From assembly GCA_029851415.1 (NCBI GenBank), contig CM056744.1, forward strand, positions 119,382,838 through 119,446,837: 64,000 bases of DNA, read 5' to 3'. Origin of the DNA: Eretmocerus hayati (lineage: Eukaryota > Arthropoda > Insecta > Hymenoptera > Aphelinidae). Shown here one piece after another: positions 35,253-46,544 of the stretch. The notes under the pieces are model-generated. The model saw nothing but the letters and a program-made list of their open reading frames with translations. It had not been told where the DNA came from and did not search any database. The translations under genes and the position numbers were made by a program. The stretch's first letter is position 1, and every line of letters begins with the position of its first letter.

Positions 35253-35324
35253 GGTCCCATGGTGTAATGGTTAGCACTCTGGACTTTGAATCCAGCGATC
35301 CGAGTTCAAATCTCGGTGGGACCT
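35253..35324 (+). tRNA. tRNA-Gln (anticodon TTG)
   Basis: The 72-base cloverleaf starts GGTCCCATGGTGTAATGGTT and ends GGTGGGACCT, giving a fully paired seven-base acceptor stem (GGTCCCA/TGGGACC). The anticodon arm is CTGGA-CTTTGAA-TCCAG, reading TTG for glutamine. The T arm is CCGAG-TTCAAAT-CTCGG. The A box (TGGTGTAATGG) and B box (AGTTCAAATCT) are intact, and a T-run immediately follows (35324 onward) as an RNA polymerase III terminator. No CCA is encoded, as expected for a eukaryotic nuclear gene. Confidence 0.97.
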
Positions 35325-36051
35325 TTTTAATTTTTTTTTTTTGGTTTCTTATCTATTTCAATCTCAGAGATGGCATTATTTGAAGGAATTGAAAATCTGG
35401 GTTGAATGACATAATTATATGGATGCTCGAGGTCTCGAGGTCTCATTTACAAATTCATTCTAAGATGAACTCGTATTAGACAATTTTCATTGCACGGATA
35501 GATGAAATCTTCAGTACGACATTGTGTACAATTTATTACGCTGAGGAACGAATTTTGGGTCTAGAATAACTTATTTGGAACAACATGGTTTTTCTTATGT
35601 ATATCTTAACATGAGAACCGAACCTTATATTGTCCGTTTTCTTTCTTCGTGCCAAGATTTTCTCAAGAAGCAAAAAATGTCTTGCCAAAAAGTATGACTA
35701 TTCACACGATTTGTCAATTTTATAAGCTAATGGTTGTAGTGTCTCAAAGATTCTGTATATTTTGTATTTTTGACATATCTTTGAATGCTTTCATCAATAA
35801 TGAGGTAGCAACTTAAATCAAAACTTATTCAAAGAAGTCTTCTTGGTCTATCATCTTGATCTTCATCATTCATCGCATGTCAGATCCCCTATAGCCGATA
35901 CGTTTAGAGATGAATTGTACTAGTTATATTTTTTTGGGAGAAAGAGGGTTGAATTTCAATCAGTTATAACATGATAGCATCTTAGATCTTGGTATACATC
36001 ATCAACTTTTGATCGACCACAGAAGTGTTAGATCTGTAAAATTCACGAATT

Positions 36052-39000
36052 CTACCACTTTTCTAGTACCACGCAAGAAGACGCGGCAGCAGAAATTGTT
36101 TCCATCATCAGTCGATCTCGAGGGTTCATATCTTTGATGTTGACACCTCTGCAGCTGCATTGGCTTCCATCACATTTGCCTCCCAAGGGAAAGTCGTTAT
36201 TTTTGCAATATTCGTCACATTCGGCATCGTCAACCAGCTTACCCTCCTTAGTCTGACATATTAAAAGTCTTTCTGAAAAATTTTCATTAATCTCAGTTTA
36301 GTATCGCCAAAAAAGGGAGCAATACTCAGCTGAAATTGAGTATTTTACTTTTATTTAGATTGAATAATTGTTTCATACAATATTACAATGTAAGGTGGAG
36401 TACATGTTTTTCAGAATGCTCAGATCAAATCCATTTCCGATGAGAAATTCTGATAGAATGATCGCTATGAAAAATCATAACATCCATAAATTTATTGCAA
36501 ATTCCCTGAGTAGGAGAGTGTATCCCGAATGCGAATTTGGCCAAAACCCTGGAAAAAGTCTTTAAGCACCAAAAGAAAATAAACAGAAGTATCAGTTGAA
36601 TCCTTGCTCTCGGTGTGAAACACTCTCCTCGCGACTTTGTTGAACTTCAACTTCAAAACTTCGGAAAATTTTTGTACTTGATCTATAACTTCTCATTTGA
36701 ATTGAGTAAATATCAGTTCCATGAGAGCTAAAACCGTAATATTTAGAATAACATATCAAGAAGTCGTGTTGAGAGATTCTTTCCACAAGAGTGTAAGACC
36801 GCAATACCACCAAACTCAAACCAATCGAAGTTTTTATTAGCAATCCTGCAAAGCCGTCTAAGAGGTGATTTGAAATTTAGAATGCTAGTAACGAAAATGA
36901 CCTCACTCCTTCTTAACCTTTTCTAAGGGAATTCTTATTATCCCTCCAACTAAATCAGAGCAGTCTATATGGTGGTTCAAAAATTAAAATTAAAAATGTG
37001 AATCAAGATAAGATCAGAAGGATTCAATAGAGGGTTCGCATACTCATGACTGATGTCAGAATAATCATGATCACATATGTTTTATGGGGTTTCCATAAAA
37101 TCGAGTAAAAATTGAAGATACTCTCTAAAACTGTTGGAGTGAAATTTTGACTCAAAGCTTGGAGTGATTCTCGGAATGACCGAGAATGACTCATATTGGA
37201 GTGAAAATCTGACTCATAGGGAGTGAAACCACAGAAATATTTCATTTGCTCGAGGCTTGAGTCAATTTTCACTCCAAGAAGAGTGAAAGTTGACTCCTCA
37301 CATTGAGTGAAATAAATGTTTATAGGTTAGGGTATAATCCTAGAATGACTTCCGGGATTTTTATGAAGAAAGTAGAAAACGTTTAAAGTGTTGATTCATG
37401 CTGCTCTATTCCGAGCTTCCCTCTGAAATACTTCTCGGATATATTTAAAAACTTGTATCGACCGTTCACAACCGTACATAGGCTTTCTTGACTGTAACTT
37501 ATCAAAGCCACATTTGGTCTAATGGTTAAGACACTTGCCTGGCAATCAAGAGGGTGCGGGTTCAAATCCCCATCGAGCCGAACGCAAATGCCAAAATTTA
37601 CGTTGAACACATTTTTCATAGAATATTAATAATCATAATTACCAAGAAATCAGTTGAAATATGCGTGCACGCCGTGAATTAATTTTTTTATTGCAATATC
37701 TAGAATGTTGAAGTTTGGTTTTGAATAATTTGACTCAATCCTAAGAGTGATAATTGACTCACGTTGGAGTGAAATTTGACTCCATCTTGGAGTGATGAAT
37801 CACTCCAGTTCGGTGCGCACGAAACTGACTCATAGCTTTGAGTCAAATTTCACTCCAAGGGAGTGAAATTTCACTCCAACGGGTTTAGAGAGTACTTGTG
37901 CTGAATAATCTCAAACTCCCGGATGTGACTCTGTACATGAGAAATCCAAACTATTGATTCATACATGACGTTGTGCGAACAAGTGACAAGTAAAGTCACC
38001 ATGCAAGCTAAAAATCATTCCCATCTTTCTCCGATTCTGTTGCGATTTGGGCTAAATGACGAGCGCATGAATATTTGTTATCATCTAACTTAGATTTGTC
38101 CACTCTTCGTTAAGCCCAAATTGCAATAAAATCGGAGAAAGTTGGGAATGAAAATGTGCATATATTATAGGTTGTTAGGAGGTTCCCGCGGCCGAGTTAT
38201 TCCCACTTTCCTCCGATTCTCTTGTGATTTGGGCTAAGCGACGGATTGAGGAATACAAGGACAATAACAAGTATTCGACAATTCGTCTCACACTTTGAAT
38301 CATCAAACTTTTTATGTAAGGTGTATTTTCAAGGTCCATGGTCACCGTGCACAGTGCACGAAGAAAGTTATTCGCACTTTTCTCCGATATTCTTGCGATT
38401 TGGACAAAACGAGGAGAAGACGAATACTTATTATCATCTAACTTGAGTTTGTCTTCTCGTCGTTTAGCTCAAATCGCAAAAGAATTGGATAAAAGTGGGA
38501 ATAACTTGATCGCAGGCACCTCCTAACCTATCATATAAGCACATTGTAATTCGCACTTTTCTCCGATATTCTTGCAATTTGGACTAGACGACGAGAAGAC
38601 GAACTCAAGTTAGATAATAATAAGTATTCGTCTTCTCCTCGTCTAGTCCAAATTGCAAGAATATCGGAGAAAAGTGCGAATAACTTTCAGCGTGCACGGT
38701 GACCGCATCGCCTTAAAAGATGTAGATTTCTTCTTTATCAAAGGTGAAGTCCTCATAGCTACACTGTAAGAAATTTGTGGAACAAACTTCAACCAGTGGT
38801 TGCAGTCTTTCTCTCAACCACTGGTTTGAGCCAAAAATCAACCAGCTGGTTCTCACAACGAATATATAGGGATGAATGCGGCGCCCACGATATTGGTCGA
38901 TGGTGGTCTCCGGGTGACACTTTTGAGTCGGAAAAACAAGTTCCGTCATGTTATTTCACAAACAAAGAGGAATAAACATCAGCGCTGGTCACGCGAGCAT

Positions 39001-41754
39001 TTTCGGAAAAAATTCAAGTTAAGCATTGTTTTCGCGATTCATTATCTGGATTGGTGACCGCTTGACTAGGGCTGCCTTATAGCTCGCGTGAAAAATCCGC
39101 TTACCCTTTTATTATGGGTATCATAGATATTATATCGACGGCTCGCAGAAAGGAGAACACTTTTCTTATCAACGACAAAAATTAGCACTTTTTTCCTATC
39201 AACGACGAAGAGTAGTACATTTTCGTATGGACAACAAAGCGGGTTGCCTGGCCTGCAGGGGTCGAATACACGTCGTAAGGCTGAGTAGACTAGGCGAAAT
39301 CACCGCCATCGCTGGAAAAATTAATCTGATGGAATTTTTTTGCGGGATCCCCTCCAAAAGACCCTTCTGAATCCGAACATCCATGTTGCCAGACGAAATT
39401 CTGGTGCAAAATTGTTTAAACTGAAATTGTTTAAACAAATTAGCATTATCAATTTTTCCGGTGTGAAAGCAACTTCTATGGGTTATTTGATTATTTTAAA
39501 AAGAAAATCTCTCTTGTCATTTTTTTTGTAAAAGTCGTTGTTTTTGAGCTGTGAGCGTTTCAAAGTTGGAAAAATGCGAAAATCGCGGTTTTCAGCGACC
39601 GATTAGAGTACGAAAAACGTGAAAATCTCATGTTGCCAAAGCGGAAAAATGTTGATTGGGATGTTCTTAACAATATCCAATAGCAAAAGCCCATGTTTCC
39701 GAGCGATAACCCTTTGTTTTTCCAATGTTAACAATGGGTAGTTGCGCACGATATAGCCATAGAGATTCAACGGTGGCGGCGGCGCGTCGTGTGCTTCCTC
39801 GCCGTTGCTGTAGCCCGCAAATCTACCTTTTGTTAACATTGGAAAAACAATGCGTTATCGCTCGGAAATATGAATTTTTGCTATTGGATATTGTTAAGGA
39901 CATCCCAATCAATATTCTTCCGCTTTGGCAACATGAGATTTTCACGTTTTTCGTACTCTAATCGGTCGCTGAAAACCGCGATTTTCGCATTTTTCCAACT
40001 TTGAAACGCTCACAGCTCGAAAACAACGACTTTTAGAGAAAAATGACAAGAGAGATTTTCTTTTTAAAATAAACCAAATAACCTATAGAAGTTGCTTTCA
40101 CACCGGAAAAATTGATAATGCTAATTTGTTTAAACAATTTCAGTTTAAACAATTTCGCACCAGAATTCCGTCTGGCAACATGGATTTTCGGATTCAGAAG
40201 GGTCTTCTGGAGGGGACCCCGCAAAAAAATTCCATCAGATTAATTTTTCCGGCGATGGCGGTGATTTCGCCTAGTCTAGGAGGGATGGATAGATGGACGG
40301 ATGGGGCGGGAGGGTAGATGGGATGGATGAATGGATTGAATGGAGTGAAATGGACCGGAACGGAAGGGAATGGAATGGAACCGACCGGAATGGAACGGAG
40401 TGGAATGGAACGCAATGATATGGAACGGAACGGAATGGGATCGAATTGTATGAATAGGAGAGATCGCCCCATCCGTCCTACCCAAGCCATCCATCCATCC
40501 ATCCCATCCGTTCATCCATCTATCCACCCCATCCAGCCATCTAATTCTTCCATGCTATATCCATCCCATGCATCTATTCATCCCATCCGTTCATCCATTC
40601 ATCTACCCCATCCAGCCATCACCGTAAGAAATTTGTGGGAAAAGCTGCAACCCTGGTTGACGGTTTTTCCACAATTGTTTATTCTCTTCCATTCTGTTCC
40701 ATTTGATTCCGTTCCACCCCGGTCCGATCCGTTCCATCCCATCCATCTACCCATCCCATCTACCCTCCCACCCCATCCGTCCATCTATCATCCCTCCAGC
40801 CCACGGTCTTCAGCCTTACGACGTGTATTCGACCCCTGCAGGCCAGGCAACCCGCTTTGTTGTCCATACGAAAATGTACTACTCTTCGTCGTTGATAAGA
40901 AAAGTGTTCTTCTTTGTGGGAGCCGTCGATATAATATCTATAATACCCATAATAAAAGGATAAGCAAATTTTTCACGCGAGCTATCAGCGTGGCAGCCCC
41001 AGTCGAGCGGTCACCAATCCAGATAATGAATCGCAAAAACGATGCTTAACTTGAATTTTTTCCGAAAATGCTCGCGCGACCGGCGTTGATGTTTATTCTT
41101 CTTTGTTTGTGAAAAAACATGACGAAACTCGTTTTTCCGACTCAAAAGTGTCACCCGGAGACCACCATCGACCAGGGCGTCGCATTCATCCTTATATATT
41201 CGCTGTGGGGAAAAAGTCAACCAGTGGTTGGATTTTATAGGCAACCAGAGGTTGAATTTTCAAGCACCTGGTTAAATTAGACAGCCAACCAGTGGTTGTC
41301 AATCCGGTGGAAAGTCAACCAATTTTTTACAGCGTATAGTCCTCACTACTTGGATTCGCACATCAAACTTCAATCTACTAACAAAGATCACACCATCAAG
41401 TCTCTAACTTCACATACTATACCCAAGACAGATGAGAATGATTTTTAATTGGAGTTTATGAGCATTTTTTGAAGTTAAAAAATGAGACAACACAGCACCT
41501 TTCATCATAAAATTTCAACCCATTTTCATTAGCCCTCTGATGCGAAGCATCAATATCAGTCTGGGATTTTCAAGAATTCCTCATTTTTCGAAAAAATTAG
41601 GGATTTTCCACATTTCCGAATTATGTTTCAAAATGATTTACTTACTTTGTTGAAACTGGATATTGCGAGGGTTGTTCTGAGCACTGGACCGCGTCAAATA
41701 TAATGCGAAGAGTACAATCGATATTCCAAAAAATGTGTAACTATTGAGTGCCAT
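36052..41754 (-). CDS. Secreted cysteine-stabilised alpha-beta (defensin-fold) peptide, two exons
   Basis: Exon 1 (41646-41754) encodes MALNSYTFFGISIVLFALYL and a short spacer, and ends A|GTAAGT in phase 1. Exon 2 (36052-36272) begins after TTTTTCAG and continues in frame to TAG, giving 109 residues. The start is a clear signal peptide. The rest has the six-cysteine order C-x12-C-x3-C-x10-C-x4-C-x-C (ICQ..., AECDEYC, GGKC, GSQCSC), including the CxxxC and CxC pairs and the glycine before the fourth cysteine that define the CS-alpha-beta fold of arthropod defensins. An unusual tail of about 32 residues follows, with a seventh cysteine (SSCVVLEKW). The likely role is antimicrobial or venom-type secreted peptide; no activity can be assigned. 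The 5.37-kb intron is filled with transposons. Confidence 0.75.
37119..37894. mobile_element. Inverted-repeat element with arrays of GGAGTGAAATTTGACTC motifs
   Basis: TACTCTCTAAAACTGTTGGA at the left is mirrored by the end reading TTTAGAGAGTA. Inside each end the motif GGAGTGA / TCACTCC and its partner GAGTCA / TGACTC are repeated many times in both directions (about 37130-37310 and 37735-37885). The middle carries tRNA-like sequence. No transposase frame. It is inserted in the intron of the defensin-fold gene. Confidence 0.75.
37511..37577 (+). tRNA. tRNA-like sequence (pseudogene or SINE head)
   Basis: A perfect A box (TGGTCTAATGG), a D stem (GTC...GAC), an anticodon-like arm CTTGC-CTGGCAA-TCAAG with one mismatch, and a B box (GGTTCAAATCC) are present. 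The acceptor stem does not pair, and the T stem pairs only next to the loop. The loop would read GGC, an anticodon not normally used in eukaryotes. It could recruit RNA polymerase III, but is probably not a functional tRNA. It sits in the centre of the 37.1-37.9 kb element. Confidence 0.45.
37990..38715. mobile_element. MITE family A, compound copy
   Basis: Repeated blocks of TTTTCTCCGATATTCTTGCG / GGGCTAAACGACGAG occur in alternating orientation, and the right end GTGCACGGTGACCGCATCGC, C, TTAA (38693-38717) matches the element at 8.3 kb. A GGTCACCGTGCACAGTGCAC motif lies at about 38340. It appears to be two or three family members nested or recombined into one another. Confidence 0.65.
38756..41337. 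mobile_element. 2.6-kb palindromic DNA element with 8-bp target duplication
   Basis: AGTCCTCA lies immediately outside both ends (38748-38755 and 41338-41345), a likely 8-base target-site duplication. The ends CACTGTAAGAAATT and CGCTGTAAAAAATT (reverse complement of the right end) are inverted. Next to them are repeats of CAACCAGTGGTTG. The arms match over several hundred bases, so the plus-strand frame at 38872-39057 reappears on the minus strand at 41011-41244. An inner palindrome (about 39535-40035) is nested inside. An 8-base duplication suits hAT-type transposons, but no transposase remains. Confidence 0.75.
40318..40800. repeat. GGAAT-like pentanucleotide and CATC tetranucleotide satellite
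   Basis: About 40340-40450 is built from units such as GGAAT, GGAAC and GGACC, and 40480-40620 from CCATC/CATCC units. At about 40680-40750 the pentamer theme returns in reverse orientation (CCATT, GTTCC). The 243-codon plus frame full of HPSIHP and the methionine/glycine-rich frames are simple translations of this repeat. It lies inside the 2.6-kb palindromic element. Confidence 0.8.
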
Positions 41755-41759
41755 GCTAG

Positions 41760-43500
41760 AACGACGGTCTTTCAATGTGCTCATTTGTACTTGTTAATAC
41801 GACTTGAGGCTTCGAAAACAGCTTTTCATCTACTGGGTGAGAAATACTTATTAATCATAGATGTTCACGATACACTTATCAATAATTCGTATACTTGGAT
41901 GATTGTGGATAAAGTGTGTTTGATGATGAGTGATATAATGGAAAAGTGCTTGAACAAACCTAGAATCAGAAGTGTACGTGGTGTGTTCGGAAAACTACAT
42001 TCGATAACCCGCAGTATCAACTTGAAAATTTGATGTTTTTTTCCACCAAATTCCACAAACGTGCATGGACTCGCTGCGATAGTATCGAAAATTTTTGCCA
42101 AATCAGAAAAAAAGTATTGAATCTTTTCTGTTGGAGACTCTTACAGATTCTGTTTATTCGCTCGGAAGGTACTAAATCTACAAAACTCGCTCCTCATCCA
42201 CAAGATTTTCTTATCAAAGCCTTGTTGCATTCCAAATTTTTTAATCGGTTTCAAGTAGGATGAGAAAGAGTGGTAAAGGCCCTTGACTCAAGGGTGAGGG
42301 AGCTGGCACTTTTCACAAAACTGCTCAGAATTTTTTTCTCCGTCTTTGAAGGCTCTTGAAATTTCAACTGAGTCAGTTTGAGATACCAAACTACCACTGT
42401 GCTGGATTTCGTAATTCTCTGTGCGGTAATTAAAGGACCGCTATCATACTATGCAAGAAGTAATGTTATTCCCACGGACGTTGAATATTCCTTACAAGAA
42501 CATCGGCACAAAGTCTTCCCAATATTGTTTTCCGCACAGACGCAAGCGAAATTCGCCAAGTCTTTGGGGTCGTTGACAAAAGACGTCCGCAGGATTTTGG
42601 TGGATTCCGACCTCCCCCCCCCCTCCCCCCATCACTCCTACCATGACGGGACCAATAACTGACATTCTAGAATGTTTTATGAGATTCTACGTGCATTGCG
42701 CTTAATCGGAACCTCCAAAGAAGTGAATCAAATCGAAAAACGAAATATCTACCCGTATTCAGATGGTCTCGGTTTTTATGGGTTAAGGGTGTTTATTGAG
42801 TAGTAGTGTATTGAGAATTTTTCCGTTTATCGATAGCGTTTGAGTCTGACAAATTGGACATTGAATGTTTGGTCAAAAAATAGAGCGTAGGCTCATCATA
42901 TCGTTCATCCCTACTCGATAGGTTATTAAAACAATCAGCCGATCATCCTGTGGGTACATCTTGCCCGATTGACCAATTTTTGTGCCTGACAAGCGCATGT
43001 GGTAATACTTAGGGGAGAAAAATTTCCACGCGACTAATTATTTTGCCAATAACATTCAAACTTTCTGTTCATTCTAGAATATTCAATATAGAAATGAGCC
43101 AGCCAACTCTTTACAATTCTGGACATATTTCCGAAAAGTAAATCCAGGCTCTATTTCTTTCAAAACTCTGAATATTATTACAAGAATTCCAGATCGCGTG
43201 CACAGAAACCTGCTTACTTAGATTCTCCGAGATATTGAGAAAGGAGTTGCAAATGCCTTATGAATGCCCCTAAGGTTATGAAGAACGTGTAGAAGAATGT
43301 GTAGAAAGGGTGTTGTTGATAATCGACACGTCCAAGGTTGTCTGCGCTGCTGCTAACATTTTCTCTGCGTAAACGTTAGAAACACGTGTGACAATATTGT
43401 ATGACGTGATGAACTATCATGACATTGAACTATCTGCGAACAATGGATTCATCTAACGAGTAGGGAATTCAAATATGTGTTCTCCACATAACAAGTTCAA
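41760..43500. other. Upstream flank of the defensin-fold gene; no further gene seen
   Basis: The region should hold the promoter of the minus-strand peptide gene, but I see no clear TATA box at the expected distance. The plus-strand frame 42378-42662 begins without ATG and ends in a C-run artefact. From about 43365 to 43500 the sequence matches 49.85-49.99 kb, which marks the left edge of the tandem duplication. Confidence 0.5.
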
Positions 43501-43501
43501 G

Positions 43502-44286
43502 TAAGGTAAGTGTGCCTTATATGCCCCCAGTACTTTTGTTTTGCTCATAGTTTTGGCTCATCTCAATACTTTCCAATGTACTTTAACTCATTTTGAAGCT
43601 TGTTTCAAGACCTACAAAATGAGCTGGAGTACGTTTGATTTTAATGAATCGGAGCTTAGCTACCTCAATTTTTGCAAGAAGAGATTTTTCGCGAATTTCT
43701 GACAGTGTGTTCCTAATATGCCCCCACGTGGAAAAGAGGCCTATTTCCATGAGATTATACGGGTTTTTCGTAAAATCGGGATATCTCGGCTCCCAGACCC
43801 CCTAAATGAGATGTATACTTTAGCTCATTTTGCAGCTTTTTTTACCCTCTTGATTGATGTATTCTGATGGAGTGAACAACGAGTTTGAAAAAAAAAACCA
43901 TGGGTGCATATTAGGAACACTGGACTTTTTTGAGTAATGTGAGCGTAGAATCGGTTAGAAATTGAATTTTGCAACTCTGTCAAAAGCATTTCAAAGTTGA
44001 GACAAAGAAAAACAAAATGCTTTAAGGCACGTTGAGATTGATTCCATCAATTTTGTTTGGCATAACTTTTAGTGACTAACAAAAAAGAAGTCAAAAGTAG
44101 CGAAACCAGTTTTTTTGTTCTAAGTAAGGCGCGGATCATCTAGGATCGGTCCGAAACATTTATTTTCTCATATTTCAACGTACCAAATATAAAAAAAATG
44201 CGGGGCAAGGTCTGCGGGTTCGTACATTCGGGAACTTGAGTGGGGGCATATTAGGGAATGGGGGCATATTAGGAACACTTACCTTA
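43502..44286. mobile_element. Inverted-repeat element, TAAGGTAAGTGT...ATGCCCCC ends
   Basis: The left end reads TAAGGTAAGTGTGCCTTATA then TGCCCCC. The right end is the mirror, ending ACACTTACCTTA, with GGGGGCATATTAGGAA repeated twice just inside. The length is about 785 bases with no transposase. It is inserted in the first copy of the tandem duplication only, since the matching place at 49.99 kb lacks it. Confidence 0.75.
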
Positions 44287-44574
44287 TTCTGAAAATTGGT
44301 AAATACAGTAGAATGATCGCTTACACGCTCGTGACCTCTTACATAGTTATAGATGTACAAATTCAGATCAACCTGGCGTTGGATTTGATCGAGAAGAAAA
44401 GGCCTGATTTGAAAGTCTCGTACATTGAGTCAGTTTTGAAATTTTGCATCGCAATCCGATGATGCAAAACCTGTATAAGATTGATGAACTAATAGAGCCT
44501 AAGGGTTGATGAATAAACGAGAGTTCCAGTTTTTGCATCTCAGTGTGAACTATTAGTCAGCACAAAATGTATTA

Positions 44575-45464
44575 CAGTAAAACCTCTCTTAGCGGCCACC
44601 ATGCGGGACCGGAAAAAATTGACCGTTAAGGGAGGTGGCCGTTTTTGAGAGGTTTCGATAACTCCGACAGGGAAAAGACTCGTTCCTAAGAGTCAATACT
44701 TGTAATATCAGCTCAATATCTGAAGTAAACAATAACCACTGAGATGATTCCATCGGATCAAGGCAAGTTACAGAATCTTAGGAGAACAGAGAAAGATCGA
44801 ATATACTGTACTGTATCAGAAATCCTATGCAATCATGAATGAAATATAATTTCGTTATTTATCTCTTAGAAATTTTGAATGCTATTTGTCATGAAAAACT
44901 TCGAGATTAAGGTTTGTATTTGAGTCTTTTTCATCGAATCATTACCCAATTTCAGTTACAAATCACAAATCGATCTCCATCCATCGAGATAATTGCGATT
45001 CACATATGAAATTCTTATTCATCTATATGGCTCAGAGCCTCGCTCAGACCATCTTCCGTGGTTGGTTTTGGTTTTCGATCCTCCTCTGGTACATCTCCAA
45101 TTTCATCTCCATTACTCTCTCTGACTGGGACAATATGCAGAATGTGTTTACATGTTACGATCCTCATTAGATCCTCTATCATCATATGGAATTGATATAT
45201 ATGGTATAGTAACAAAACAACGGGGACAATGGAAATACCATTGAAATGTGGTGGCCGCTTTTCGGAGGTCCAATTTACACATGAAAGATACTCTTGGGAT
45301 TGAGAAAATCCGGCCGTTAGAAGAGGTGGCCGCTATACAGAGGGGCCGCTATTAGGAGGTTTTACGTCCATAAGACTTAATACAATTCTGCCGGGACCTT
45401 GAATTTACGTCCACTAAGGGAGGTGGCCGCTTTTGAGAGGTGGCCGCTGAGAGAGGTTTTACTG
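44575..45464. mobile_element. Tc1/mariner-pogo-like non-autonomous element with TA target sites
   Basis: TA precedes CAGTAAAACCTCTCTTAGCG and TA follows the mirrored end GAGAGAGGTTTTACTG, as expected for pogo/Tigger-type elements. The GCGGCCACC / GGTGGCCGC motif recurs several times inside (about 44630, 45250, 45325, 45425). A minus-strand frame at 45015-45215 (…EDGLSEALSHIDE) could be a remnant of a transposase C-terminus, but this is weak. Confidence 0.8.
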
Positions 45465-46450
45465 TATATTGCGGATTAGAATTGTGTTTTTTGACTTTAC
45501 AAAATTATTGATACATACTCCCATCCACATGTCTTGCGATTTTCAATTTCATTGAAATTGATGCATTGTTACACCTTGGCCAGGTTTGATGTTTGGAGGC
45601 CCTTAGATATTATGCAGTTGGAATGAATTTTGATGGAATCGATTTAACAAGCTTCAAAATCGTTCCGTACTTCCACCAAGTTAGACTTTGGCAAATTGAT
45701 GTGCTACTACGGTTCGTTGCGGGGATGAGTCTTCCCCGCAATTCGGTATGTACGCATAAAATACGAAGTATTGATGATACGTTTCCTAATTGCAGGATAG
45801 AAACTTCAAGTTGCGCAATCATCGCGGATCTGATGAGAGACCGTAGGACTTTAGTTTCATAACCAGTTTCAGAAAAATAGCAGCACATCCAAACTTCCTG
45901 GTCTCTCGCTTTTATTTAGTCTCAGTTTTTCACCAAGCTGATCGGATTTTCAAAAGAGTTGATGTTACTCAATCTCAAGGATAAGTACGTATCGCTTCGT
46001 AGAACAAAGGTGGAGTCGCAATTTCTTATCATCTCTAAAATATTAAAACTTGATGGTTATGAAATGAAGTGCTCATGGCAGTATGGGAGCCTCCATCTTC
46101 AAGAGCTTGAGGAAAAGAAAATTGGAGTTAAGAAGGTAACCAAGGCTTCCCGCAATAATTTTTGAGATATAACTTCATCTTGTTAGAAGGCGTCGAAATG
46201 TATCCTTGGTTCTGTATTCGATTCAATACATCGCGTCACAGAGTACACCTTGAGATTCTGAACGACTAGATATCGATTATCTCTTACATTCAAATAGTGA
46301 AAATCGAATAATAAAACCTCAAGTACATGCTTTGTTACCTGTTGGCTCAAAAGAATACGTCAAGCTATCCGTTGATTTGAAAATTGAAGCGCACTCTTGC
46401 ATACAATAACACCACGTGCGTCAGGATTTTTGGCACCACGACCCGATGGA

Positions 46451-46457
46451 TATATAT
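46451..46457 (+). promoter_or_regulatory. TATA box of the small secreted-protein gene
   Basis: TATATAT lies about 94 bases before the start codon. The block from here to the ATG is nearly identical to 63772-63862 upstream of the second copy, including GAGACTTACTGACATTTGCA. Conservation of this block, against more diverged sequence further upstream, supports a real core promoter and 5' leader. Confidence 0.6.
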
Positions 46458-46544
46458 GAGTGAGCCAAGGGTTGTTCTCCATTACAACAGTAGGAGATAT
46501 TCCGAGACTTACTGACATTTGCATCAACGAGTTGACTTATCGAC

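Noticed and set aside
40318..41049. 243-codon plus-strand frame full of HPSIHP
   Set aside because: Translation of CATC and GGAAT-type satellite repeats inside a transposon.
42378..42662. 94-codon plus-strand frame starting with a hydrophobic stretch
   Set aside because: Initiates at TTG only, ends in a C-tract, and no upstream exon supplies a start.
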